Assembly: GCA_018263005.1 (NCBI GenBank)
Contig: JADFDH010000003.1
Span: forward strand, 148,223 to 212,222
Direction: 5' to 3'
DNA: 64,000 bases
Source of the DNA: Methanobacterium sp.
GTDB taxonomy: Archaea > Methanobacteriota > Methanobacteria > Methanobacteriales > Methanobacteriaceae
Every line of letters begins with the position of its first letter. Position 1 is the first letter of the stretch. This document shows, piece by piece, positions 28,032-37,667 of this stretch. A model generated the notes under the pieces. That model was given only the letters and a program-made list of their open reading frames with translations, ran no database searches and was not told where the DNA came from. Both the position numbers and the translations under genes were made by a program.

Positions 28032-31000
28032 TTATCCTTCAAAGAAAGGGTACTGATCGTACAGGTTTTCGTTTCCGGGAATTGGTCTGGGATCTGAACT
28101 GGGCCAATCACTCCAGTAGTTACCGGTGGTTCCCTGGTAGAAGCTGTTTCCTGATCCGTTCTGTGCCAGTGCTTGTAATGGATTGGATATGAAGTTGTTC
28201 TGATAGACTATGGTGTTTGTTGCTCCGTCGAGGACTATTCCTGCCCAGGTGTTATATTGTAAGGTGTTGTCCGTGATGGTGTTAGCATTGGAGCCATTCA
28301 CCACGTATATTCCCATCTGACTACCACTTATGGTGTTTAATCCGTTAATATTGTTATTATCCGCGTTATCCAGGGCTATACTTGCGAAATTATTATCTTC
28401 TATTGCATTACCACTTATAGTGTTACCATTAGCGTTTCTGAAAAGAACACCAACCACCCCATTGTTGGATATTGCAGTGTTGCTGGTTATTTGGTTTCCA
28501 GTCGAACCATCAATGTAAATTCCTGTATCCTGATTATCATGTATATTATTACCAGAGAGGGTGTTGCTGTTGGAATTATTCACAATATAAAGTCCTTCCA
28601 GGTTGCCGGATATGTTATTAGAACCGTTTATGGTGTTAACAGTAGCATTATCAAAGCATAACCCTACCCATCCATTACCTTGGATGTAGTTTCCAGTGAC
28701 AATGTTGGATTCTGAGTCCCTCATAAAAACACCTATAATACCATTATTGGATATGGCGTTGTTATATGTGATATAATTACCTAAGGAATTATTTATTATG
28801 CTGATACCTATATTGGTATTCCCAGATATTGTATTACCCGTGATGGTGTTGCCGATGGAGTTGGTTATGTTTAATCCTTCTAAGTTTCCGGATATGTTAT
28901 TTGATCCGTTTATGAGGTTATAATCTGCATTGTCTAGGGCCATACCAGCCCAACCATTAGTCTGAATAGTATTACCAGAGACGGAGTTGGTATTAGAGTC
29001 TCGTATGAGAATTCCTATTAAACCGTTTTGGGATATGGCATAGTTACCGGAGATATTGTTTCCTGATGAACTGTTTAATATGTTTATTCCTGCGTTGAAG
29101 TTATGATGTATATTGTTACCAGTTATTATATTTCCATTTGCTGTGTTTACTAAATAAATTCCTTCTACGTTACCTGTTATTTCATTATCATTAGTTATGT
29201 AGTTAGAATTGGCATTATCCATACATATGCCGACCCAGCCATTATTTTCTATTTTATTTATGGAAACTGTGTTGGTATAGGAATTCTGGATGTATATTCC
29301 TATGAAATTATTGGAAATGGTATTATCAATTATATTACAGTTATTTGCAGAGGACAGGTAGATTCCAACTGAACTGGTAGCTCCGATTATGGTGAATCCC
29401 TGTATAGTGGATCCACTCCCGGTGTTGGTTATCTCAATTATTGGTAGATTGGGATTAGATGCCTGTAATATGGCCTCGCCCATTGCCTGAATATTGAGGT
29501 TATGTTGTATGGTTAAATTCTCTGTGTAGGTACCTGCGTTGACCTCTAGGGTATCACCATCGATTGCTTGGTTAATGGCCTCCCCCAGAGTATTATAATA
29601 AGTTCCAGTCCTTACTAGTTGGATGTTACCTCCTGAAGGTGTCCAGGTTACCTGATCCACCCATCCGCAGTCTAAACCCTGACTTATGGAGATGTCTTTA
29701 CTGTACTTCCATATTATGTTATGCTCACCTGATTCTAGGGTGAAGGTTTTAAAAATCCAACCGGTTTCTCCACTTATACTATCTAGAAGTTCATCTCCAT
29801 CCCATATTTCCAGGTAATCATAATTTGTTTCTGAGGATACTTTCCAATAGAAACTAAGGGTTCCCGGATTATTTACTGTGGTTTGAATCCATGTTTCCTG
29901 GTTATTCAGTATGCTTCCGCTTTTGGCTGAGTCATATCCGTCGATATTATAGATAGGCTGACCAAACCAGTTACCATTCCCACCAGTGTTCCACAGTAGT
30001 TGGTTGTCCAATGATTCATTTATTGTTGAAGTTAGGAAGGGTATCCAGTTTATCTGATCTAACCATCCAGCATCTTGTCCGGCTGTTACATTATAATCCT
30101 TACTGTAAACCCATTTCAGTGTATGCAGTCCACTATTTTCCAGATAAAATCCGTAATCAGACCAGTCAGTTTCTCCACTTATTTTGGCTATTTCTGTATC
30201 GTCCACCAGGAATGTGAGGTAGTCAAAATATTCTTCACTGGACACTTTCCAGTAGAAGTAAAGAAATCCAGTGCCTGATACTGTGGTAGAGATTTCACTA
30301 TACTGACCATCTGTCACATATCCGCTCTGGGCAGCTCCAACTGAATCATGTTTAATAGTATTCTCTCCAAACCAGTAATTATTTCCCCCTGTGTTCCAGT
30401 TGAAGCTCCCATCATCTAAAAAGGAGTTTAAAAATGGGGTGAACACTAGTTGATCCACCCAGGCGCAGTCTTCACCAGCACGTAGGCTCCCATCCTTACT
30501 ATAAATCCATTTTAGCGTATGTAATCCTGTACCCGCTATATGGAAGTAGTAATAGGTCCAGTCTGTCTCCCCGCTGATGGCCATGGTTTCTAGATCATCA
30601 ATGTATAAGCGGAGTAAATCAAAGTTTGCCTCAGAGGATACTTTACTCCAGAATTTTATGGTTCCAGGACCATTAACGGTGGTCTGGAATAGAGTTTGCT
30701 GTAAATTAGAGATATTACCACTTTTTAATGCTTCATATCCGTCTTGATTTTTTCCGTACCAATTTCCATTTCCACCTATGGTGTAGGTTAGAATGTTATT
30801 ATCCAGGGCTTCCTCAAGAGATAATGGTTCGAATGGTGTCCAATTTACCTGATCCACCCATCCGCAATCTGAATAGTTACTGATACCGAAATTTTTTATG
30901 TACACCCATTTAAGAACATGTGATCCTGGGCCCATTATATCAATATTTTCACCAATCCAGGAAGTATCACCGGTCATATTATCCATTTCTACACCATCTA

Positions 31001-34000
31001 TATAGAAAATTAGATAATCACCACCAAATTCTGAGGAAACCTTCCACCAGAACTCAAGAGTACCTGTACCTGTAACAGTGGCTGTAAGCTCAGAATATTG
31101 ATTGTCTACAACCTGACCACTTTGAGCTGCACTTATTCCATCAATATTGGTGGTTGACTGTCCATACCAGGTGTTATTTCCGCCGGTAGACCAGGTTAAG
31201 TAATCATTGTCTAAGTAGTTTTCCAGTTGGGGGTTCCATACTATCTGATCCACCCAGCCACAGTCCAGTCCTTGGCTGATGCTCCCATCTTTCTTATATA
31301 TCCATTTTAGATTGTGTATTCCTGCTTCCAGGTCAAATCTCTGCTGATGCCAGTCCACATTACCACTTATTCTTTCCAATAGATTAATACCATCCCATAA
31401 TTCTAAATAGTCATAGTTCGGTTCTGATGACACCGCCCATCTGAATGAAAGAGAACCTGGACCGGTTAATGTGGTTTCAATTTGTGAATTTTGTCCATCA
31501 GCTATATCGCCGCTTTGAACTGCATCATCCAGATCATAATTTATAATATTCTGCCCAAACCAGGAATTATTCCCACTATTGATCCAGATCAGACTATTAT
31601 TATCCACGGATTCTTCCAGGGATGGTCCAGTCCCTTTAATACTGATGGGTTCATAGTCACAATTACTGTTGTTGTTCTCATTTTGTTCATCAGATTGATT
31701 TTCTGTGTCTATTATCGCCCCCAGGAAGTAACTGCCACTGGGTATGTTTGAAGGGGGAACTATATTTAAATATCCTGTATATGACTCTCCTGGTCCTAAG
31801 TAGGAGGTGTATAGCATTTCAGATATTACCAGATCATCCATGTCTATGATGGTATCCTGAGAAAGGTAGAAAACTGTTTTAAATACACTTACACCACTTT
31901 CTCCCTGATTATAGAGGGTGTAAGAGACAGGTATGCTGGTGTAACCATCTGAAATTCCACTGGTAGGCCCATCTACCATACTAACCACCAGATCTGCTTG
32001 AGGTGGTGTGATGAGCTGTATACCATCTAACCAGGCGCAATCCTGTCCCGCACTGTTTACACTGTCTTTGGTATACTTCCATTCTAAAGTATAAGTTCCG
32101 GGGGCTAGAATATATCCCATATGCAGCCAGTTAGTTTCACCACTTATGCTGCCGCTAAGGGGTGATACGCCATTTATATAGAAGGTTAAATAGTCATGGT
32201 ATGGTTCTGAGGAGACTTTCCACCAGAATCTTATTTCTTTAGTATCAGTTATGGTTATAGTAGTTCTTAACCAGCTTTCCGAGTTATTATTTAAATATCC
32301 TACCTTGGCTGCATCTGTATCAGAGATAAAAGTCTGATATTGTCCATACCAGTTTTGATACCCCCCAGTTTCCCAGTTGAAAATTAAAGTATCCAGGGCT
32401 CTATTTAAGCTGGTGGTCTGTATCCATTGCACCTGATCTACCCAGCCACAGTCTTCACCTGCCACTCCTGAAGCATCTTTTGTATACTCCCATCTGAAAC
32501 TTGTGTTAGCATTTACCGCTATGGCTTTGGTGATCCAGCCTGTTTCACCACTGATACTATCCATCAACGTGTTATTGATATATAATTTCAGGAAGTCATG
32601 ATTTGCTTCTGAAGAAACTCTCCATTTGAAAATAAGCATCCCATCATAGGGAATGATACATTCAAGCCAGGATGAACTATTATTATAGGTCCCCCCGCTT
32701 TGTACAGCATCTACTCCATCGTAACTTATAAAGGATTGTCCATACCAGTCCTCTGATCCCCCTGTGGTCCAGGGCATGGGAAGGTTTGATCCATTGATCT
32801 GATAATACTCCTGATCTAAAGCTTTTCCAACTGAAATGGGTGGGAAGAAACCGAAACTGGCATACATCATACCCCCCAGCTCTTCCAGGTCATAGATGTG
32901 GATATTAGTAGCATGGCCACTGGCACCCTGATAGGTGATATAATAACTGTCACTGTTGGGGAAGGTGTCTGAACCGAATCTTTGAGAGGGTTTATAGAAA
33001 TCATTTGCATCAGCTCTCCCATCCCCATATTCTATCTCTTCTAATCCATCTGCTTCCATTAAACGGATCCTTTTATGGGATGAGAACTGATTATTCCAGT
33101 CGAAATATACACCGTCACTGGTGGTAGCGTCAACGTGCCATATGGCCAGACCGTTGAAAATGGAGTTAATAGGATCATTTCCGCATCCAGATTTCCGATA
33201 TTCTACCATGAAATATTCTCCATAGAATCCATTATAACTGGGCATGATAAGCACAGCATCAGGATAAATGGATGAAGGTCTCAGTGCAATCCGATCAAGA
33301 TATTCGATGTTATAAGATGGAACTCCCACTATTTTTAGGATGGTTGGTTCAAGCCAGCCCAGCATGAACTTGGAGAAACAGTTATGATCACCATAAGCTC
33401 CGTTCATCATATCACAGCCCCCCACCCCATTTTTAGGGGCTTGATTATCATAATCATAGTAATCAGCTAAACCCATCATATGTCCTGTCTCATGCATGGT
33501 GGTTCTTGGGTTGAAAATCTGAGGACCGTTGTTCCAACCTAAAGACACCCATACAAATTGTCTTAAGTTTTTACCATCACATTCCACAATAGAATTCGGA
33601 TATAACATGGTATTGTTAATCCAGGCATTTCCAAATCCTCCTGTGCAGGGTCCGGTCCAGAAGATGTACAATCCATCAATATATCCATCATTATCATTAT
33701 CATACTGGGTGTAATCGATAAAATCATCACATCTGTCCACTATACGATAAACTAAACCCTGTAGATCATCTAAAGAATAGTCTCCTTTATTTTTACTAGC
33801 TGTATAAATGGCCATAACATCACCAGTGATGGTTAATTGATTATAAGAAGAGCGCTGGTAGTAGTTTTTGAGACTTTCATAGGGATAGTCCGCTGGATTT
33901 CCATTGGAAAACATCTTATTTTCCACATCTGCTATAAGCTGTGCTTGAGGTAAAGGATAACTGGATAGAGGATAATCAGGAAACTCCAGTATAATTACAC

Positions 34001-34331
34001 AGGTTTTTACCGTGCCAGTTGAGGGCATTAAAGGACGACCAATAGGGGCTTCCATTCCTTTATAACCATCAGGAAGAATTATGGGGTTTGTACTGGAATT
34101 TTGAATCAACTGGTTCGCATTATAAAGAAGTACAGGATCTATCTCAGTAACACTTTCCGGGATAGACTGCTCATCATTGTCACAGTAAGATTCATTTAAC
34201 TCAATAATATTGGGAGGATCAGAAGAGGCATAAGTAATGTTTAAAGCAGATATTGATATAAAAAGTAAAAATAAGACGAATATTACTTGTTTAAGAATCA
34301 GATGAATTCCCCCCATAAATAATATATGCAA
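28032..34331 (-). CDS. Giant secreted M6-like metalloprotease with seven jelly-roll-like repeats, CARDB and beta-helix stalk
   Basis: A 2099-residue surface protein, the largest in the window. Signal peptide to about residue 36. Residues about 85-480 form an immune-inhibitor-A-type (M6) metalloprotease with HETGHMMGLAD (His280, Glu281, His284, Asp290) and a downstream CDMMNG Met-turn-like segment, so the zinc site is complete. Then come two copies of a repeat of about 125-150 residues (WYGQ, AxSG, GTLxFYWKVSSE, DYLxFYIDG, ISGETDW, CGWVDQ), a CARDB domain (about 775-900), five more copies, and the shared beta-helix. It ends in YPFFEG, not the usual PF. The start is uncertain: GGGGGG (34309-34314) overlaps an ATG, and CTG (34301) or ATT (34298) just after it would give a shorter signal peptide. 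Probable cell-surface protease. Confidence 0.88.
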   Translation of the reverse strand: MHILFMGGIHLILKQVIFVLFLLFISISALNITYASSDPPNIIELNESYCDNDEQSIPESVTEIDPVLLYNANQLIQNSSTNPIILPDGYKGMEAPIGRPLMPSTGTVKTCVIILEFPDYPLSSYPLPQAQLIADVENKMFSNGNPADYPYESLKNYYQRSSYNQLTITGDVMAIYTASKNKGDYSLDDLQGLVYRIVDRCDDFIDYTQYDNDNDGYIDGLYIFWTGPCTGGFGNAWINNTMLYPNSIVECDGKNLRQFVWVSLGWNNGPQIFNPRTTMHETGHMMGLADYYDYDNQAPKNGVGGCDMMNGAYGDHNCFSKFMLGWLEPTILKIVGVPSYNIEYLDRIALRPSSIYPDAVLIMPSYNGFYGEYFMVEYRKSGCGNDPINSIFNGLAIWHVDATTSDGVYFDWNNQFSSHKRIRLMEADGLEEIEYGDGRADANDFYKPSQRFGSDTFPNSDSYYITYQGASGHATNIHIYDLEELGGMMYASFGFFPPISVGKALDQEYYQINGSNLPMPWTTGGSEDWYGQSFISYDGVDAVQSGGTYNNSSSWLECIIPYDGMLIFKWRVSSEANHDFLKLYINNTLMDSISGETGWITKAIAVNANTSFRWEYTKDASGVAGEDCGWVDQVQWIQTTSLNRALDTLIFNWETGGYQNWYGQYQTFISDTDAAKVGYLNNNSESWLRTTITITDTKEIRFWWKVSSEPYHDYLTFYINGVSPLSGSISGETNWLHMGYILAPGTYTLEWKYTKDSVNSAGQDCAWLDGIQLITPPQADLVVSMVDGPTSGISDGYTSIPVSYTLYNQGESGVSVFKTVFYLSQDTIIDMDDLVISEMLYTSYLGPGESYTGYLNIVPPSNIPSGSYFLGAIIDTENQSDEQNENNNSNCDYEPISIKGTGPSLEESVDNNSLIWINSGNNSWFGQNIINYDLDDAVQSGDIADGQNSQIETTLTGPGSLSFRWAVSSEPNYDYLELWDGINLLERISGNVDWHQQRFDLEAGIHNLKWIYKKDGSISQGLDCGWVDQIVWNPQLENYLDNDYLTWSTGGNNTWYGQSTTNIDGISAAQSGQVVDNQYSELTATVTGTGTLEFWWKVSSEFGGDYLIFYIDGVEMDNMTGDTSWIGENIDIMGPGSHVLKWVYIKNFGISNYSDCGWVDQVNWTPFEPLSLEEALDNNILTYTIGGNGNWYGKNQDGYEALKSGNISNLQQTLFQTTVNGPGTIKFWSKVSSEANFDLLRLYIDDLETMAISGETDWTYYYFHIAGTGLHTLKWIYSKDGSLRAGEDCAWVDQLVFTPFLNSFLDDGSFNWNTGGNNYWFGENTIKHDSVGAAQSGYVTDGQYSEISTTVSGTGFLYFYWKVSSEEYFDYLTFLVDDTEIAKISGETDWSDYGFYLENSGLHTLKWVYSKDYNVTAGQDAGWLDQINWIPFLTSTINESLDNQLLWNTGGNGNWFGQPIYNIDGYDSAKSGSILNNQETWIQTTVNNPGTLSFYWKVSSETNYDYLEIWDGDELLDSISGETGWIFKTFTLESGEHNIIWKYSKDISISQGLDCGWVDQVTWTPSGGNIQLVRTGTYYNTLGEAINQAIDGDTLEVNAGTYTENLTIQHNLNIQAMGEAILQASNPNLPIIEITNTGSGSTIQGFTIIGATSSVGIYLSSANNCNIIDNTISNNFIGIYIQNSYTNTVSINKIENNGWVGICMDNANSNYITNDNEITGNVEGIYLVNTANGNIITGNNIHHNFNAGINILNSSSGNNISGNYAISQNGLIGILIRDSNTNSVSGNTIQTNGWAGMALDNADYNLINGSNNISGNLEGLNITNSIGNTITGNTISGNTNIGISIINNSLGNYITYNNAISNNGIIGVFMRDSESNIVTGNYIQGNGWVGLCFDNATVNTINGSNNISGNLEGLYIVNNSNSNTLSGNNIHDNQDTGIYIDGSTGNQITSNTAISNNGVVGVLFRNANGNTISGNAIEDNNFASIALDNADNNNINGLNTISGSQMGIYVVNGSNANTITDNTLQYNTWAGIVLDGATNTIVYQNNFISNPLQALAQNGSGNSFYQGTTGNYWSDWPSSDPRPIPGNENLYDQYPFFEG

Positions 34332-34403
34332 TATCTTTTTAAGTGAATGGTTACTTAAAAAATTTACTAAAAAAAAATATAACCGAACTTTAAACTGGAT
34401 ACA

Positions 34404-34421
34404 AGAAAAGTAAAAAAAAAA
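34404..34421 (-). terminator. T-tract terminator candidate
   Basis: A-rich run on the plus strand (T-tract on the coding strand) about 30 bases after the stop codon of the gene at 34450. Confidence 0.4.
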
Positions 34422-34449
34422 TGAAGGAGATTTATTTTTTCTCCCAGTT

Positions 34450-37400
34450 TTAAAATTGTGTGGTTCTAGGATAGTTATCTAATAAACCTTCATTTCCATA
34501 TACCGGTCTGGGTTCTGTGCTGGGCCAGTCACTCCAGTAGTTACCATTGGTGGTTTGGTAGAATGCATTTCCACTCCCATTCTGGGTTAATGCCTGTAAA
34601 GGATTGTTTATGAAGTTGTTCTGGTAGATGGTAGTGTTCGAAGCATTATCTAACACTAAACCTGCCCAGGTGTTATTCTGTAGAGCGTTGTTGTTGATAG
34701 TGTTTCCATTAGATGTGTTGGTTACGTATATTCCCATCTGACTACCAGATACTGTGTTTAATCCGTTTATATTATTACTGTCTGCGTTGTCCAAAGCTAT
34801 ACCAGAGAAAATGTTGCTTGCCACAGTATTACCGCTGATGGTGTTACCATTGGCATTTCTCGCGAGAATACCTATCACTCCATTATTAGATATTGCAGTG
34901 TTGCTGGTTATCTGGTTATTAGTTGAACCATCAATGTAAATTCCGGTGTCCTGATTGTCATGTATATTATTTCCTTGGATGGTGTTGCTGTTGGAGTTGT
35001 TAACAATATATAAGCCTTCCAAGTTACTGGATATGTTATTATCACTGTTAATGATGTTCCCAGTTGCATTATCAAAACAGATACCTACCCAACTATTGAT
35101 TTGGATATTATTACCAGAGACTGTGTTGGTAACAGACTCCCTCAAGTAAACACCTATGTTGCCATTGTTGGATATAGCAACGTTATTTATGATTTCATTG
35201 CCTGAAGAATTGTTTATCAAGCTAATACCAATGTTAACATTATCACTTATGGTATTGCCTTCTATAATATTACCAACGGAGTTGGTTAGATTAAACCCTT
35301 CCTGATTACCACTAACGAAGTTACCTCCATTAATAAAATTATCATCAGCATTATCCAATACCACACCAGCCCATCCATTACTCTGTATATTATTTCCTGT
35401 GATGTTATTGACATCTGAGTCACGGATAAGTACTCCGATCAAACCATTATTAAATATAGCCGTATTCCCGGATATTGTGTTCCCGGTTGAATTGTTAAGA
35501 ATGTTTATACCAGCACCGGCGTTATCATGTATATTATTTCCAGAAATTGTATTTCCATTAGCTGAATTAACAATATAAACACCCTCCAGGTTACCATATA
35601 TGTTATTACCACCATTAATGGTGTTATTAATTGAATTATCCATACAAACTCCAACCCAGCCATTACCCTGAATAGTATTCCCTGATACCATGTTATTGTT
35701 AGAATTCCGCATATAAACACCTATGCAGTTACCAGAGATAGTGTTATCCGTCAGGTAACAGTTATCTGCCGAATCTAAATAAACACCGAAGGAACTGCTT
35801 GCTCCGGATATGCTGAATTCCCTTATGGTAGAACCAGAACCACTTGCAGTTATTAGGATTACCGGCCGGCCCATATCAGCCGCCTGAATAATAACCCCCA
35901 AATCGTCGCTGCTCCGGAGGGTAAGCTGGCGGTTAATCGTTATGTTCTCGGTGTATGTGCCATTATAAGCAGTGAGGGTATCCTCATCCTCAGCATTATC
36001 CACTGCTTCCTGGATAGTGCTGAACTGTTCCCCGGTACGATTATTAACCACCAGCTGAATTAGGGTGCTGATACTTTCATAGGCACCCCTATCAAATCCC
36101 GATCCCTGTGGCCTTGCAATATAATCCAAATCTATACCAGGTGCTCCTGTAGATGTGCCATTGTCAATTGCAGGGCTTTCATCCTGCAGGTGATAGTTTC
36201 CTGTTGTTCCAAAGGCAGGCTGGATGAATAGAGGATCTCCATATTTATTCCCTAATCCTAACTGCTCGATTTGGGTTGATTCATATGTTGTATCAGCAAT
36301 TGCCAGGACATATTCGCTGTTTGGCATGTAGAATAGATTGTTCTCCAGGGTGAAATTCACAGAATCATCTATATATATGGGAGAGTTTCCTGGTCCTCTG
36401 CCAGAGAAGATGGTGTTTTTAACTGTTAGATTTATAGGGGTTATGTTATCATACTGAACGTGCATCAGATAATTATTACCTACAAAGTCATCTACAGTCA
36501 CGTTGATTATTTGAAAATTGCTATTAGGGGTTTCTGTACCGATTACTATTGGTGCCCATGGTGTAACATCTGTGTTACCATCTCCCCTTCCATATATAAG
36601 GCAGTTTTCGATTTTACTACCGGTTCCCCATAGTTTAATCCCGTCACAGTTATTGTTTGCAACAATGCAGTTGGAGATGTGGGTGTTTTCTGCTTTGGAG
36701 TCAAGACCATCACCACGGTTGTGCTCGGCTTTGGTATTTACTATAACAACCGGACCTGCTGAGGGTTCGATGCCGAAACCATCTGGCCGGTCATAGGGTC
36801 TGTTGGAACCATCACCTCCCTGATAGTAATGTCCGGAGTAGGATAGGCTGCATCCGCTTATCAGGACATTTCTCCATCCTCCATCAGTAGCGGAAGGACC
36901 TCCTACTGAACCGAAACCACAGTATTCTATGATACAGTTTAATATTTCGAGATAATCCACATCTGCAATGTTTATCCCAAATTCGTCGATATGGTGTATG
37001 TAAAGGTTTTTTATTTCAACATGACTTATGGGTGAACCAGCGGCTTCAATACCTCCCCGGAAAGGCATGCCATTGTAACTGGTAATTTCCAGGTTTTCAA
37101 TCAGTATATAACTTTTGCCAGATATATCAATTGCTGAGAACAGGTTATCTTTCCCACAGAGCACTGGTTTTTTACCATCCTCACCTTTAATGGTGATCCA
37201 GGATGTTGATGTTCCTGATACAAGAGGTGTTATCATATCTTCATAGTAGGTGTCCATAATATAGACGCCATCTTTGATAATAAGGGTGTCACCTGCCTGT
37301 AGTTGTTTTGAACCATAACCTGGAGTGGCCCAGGGTTGTGTTTCAGTGCCCAGGTTAGAATCATTGCCTGTGGGGGATACATAGAAAACATTACCAGCTT

Positions 37401-37527
37401 CGGCTGTTGATAGATTATTGCCTATGTTATTGGAAGATTCATCAGGGATATTCGATGCTGAAACAACGTTAAGATAAGTGAATACAAATACCAGTGTTAG
37501 AATAATTAATATTCCCCTTCTTTTCAT
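34450..37527 (-). CDS. Secreted double beta-helix protein, pectate-lyase-like head on the common stalk
   Basis: About 1025 residues. Signal peptide, then FYVSPTGNDSNLGTETQPWAT, the usual opening of DUF1565/PL9-like right-handed beta-helix proteins, and a helix to about residue 480 with WITIKGEDGKKP, YILIENLEIT, HNRGDGLDSKAENT and CDGIKLWG. The asparagine- and aspartate-rich turn NRGDGLD is where polysaccharide lyases of this fold keep their active site, so a lyase or glycan-binding role is possible but unproven. A short linker follows, then the standard stalk and tail (YPRTTQF). I chose the ATG at 37527 because AAGG and AGGTGA precede it; the GTG at 37542 has only a TATA-like sequence upstream. 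Parts of its 3' end are almost the same as the neighbouring gene's. Confidence 0.87.
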   Translation of the reverse strand: MKRRGILIILTLVFVFTYLNVVSASNIPDESSNNIGNNLSTAEAGNVFYVSPTGNDSNLGTETQPWATPGYGSKQLQAGDTLIIKDGVYIMDTYYEDMITPLVSGTSTSWITIKGEDGKKPVLCGKDNLFSAIDISGKSYILIENLEITSYNGMPFRGGIEAAGSPISHVEIKNLYIHHIDEFGINIADVDYLEILNCIIEYCGFGSVGGPSATDGGWRNVLISGCSLSYSGHYYQGGDGSNRPYDRPDGFGIEPSAGPVVIVNTKAEHNRGDGLDSKAENTHISNCIVANNNCDGIKLWGTGSKIENCLIYGRGDGNTDVTPWAPIVIGTETPNSNFQIINVTVDDFVGNNYLMHVQYDNITPINLTVKNTIFSGRGPGNSPIYIDDSVNFTLENNLFYMPNSEYVLAIADTTYESTQIEQLGLGNKYGDPLFIQPAFGTTGNYHLQDESPAIDNGTSTGAPGIDLDYIARPQGSGFDRGAYESISTLIQLVVNNRTGEQFSTIQEAVDNAEDEDTLTAYNGTYTENITINRQLTLRSSDDLGVIIQAADMGRPVILITASGSGSTIREFSISGASSSFGVYLDSADNCYLTDNTISGNCIGVYMRNSNNNMVSGNTIQGNGWVGVCMDNSINNTINGGNNIYGNLEGVYIVNSANGNTISGNNIHDNAGAGINILNNSTGNTISGNTAIFNNGLIGVLIRDSDVNNITGNNIQSNGWAGVVLDNADDNFINGGNFVSGNQEGFNLTNSVGNIIEGNTISDNVNIGISLINNSSGNEIINNVAISNNGNIGVYLRESVTNTVSGNNIQINSWVGICFDNATGNIINSDNNISSNLEGLYIVNNSNSNTIQGNNIHDNQDTGIYIDGSTNNQITSNTAISNNGVIGILARNANGNTISGNTVASNIFSGIALDNADSNNINGLNTVSGSQMGIYVTNTSNGNTINNNALQNNTWAGLVLDNASNTTIYQNNFINNPLQALTQNGSGNAFYQTTNGNYWSDWPSTEPRPVYGNEGLLDNYPRTTQF

Positions 37528-37635
37528 TTCCGTTACCTTCACCTAAACTATATATTGTCACTTAAAATAAATTTTAAAAATAATAATGTGAATATTATCA
37601 CATTCATAATGATTTCAATTACAATCATCCCCCAA

Positions 37636-37654
37636 TAAAAAAAAGTAAAAAAAA
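37636..37654 (-). terminator. T-tract terminator candidate
   Basis: Two A-runs on the plus strand (T-tracts on the coding strand) directly downstream of the stop codon of the gene at 37668. Confidence 0.4.
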
Positions 37655-37667
37655 TATTTATTTTAAA

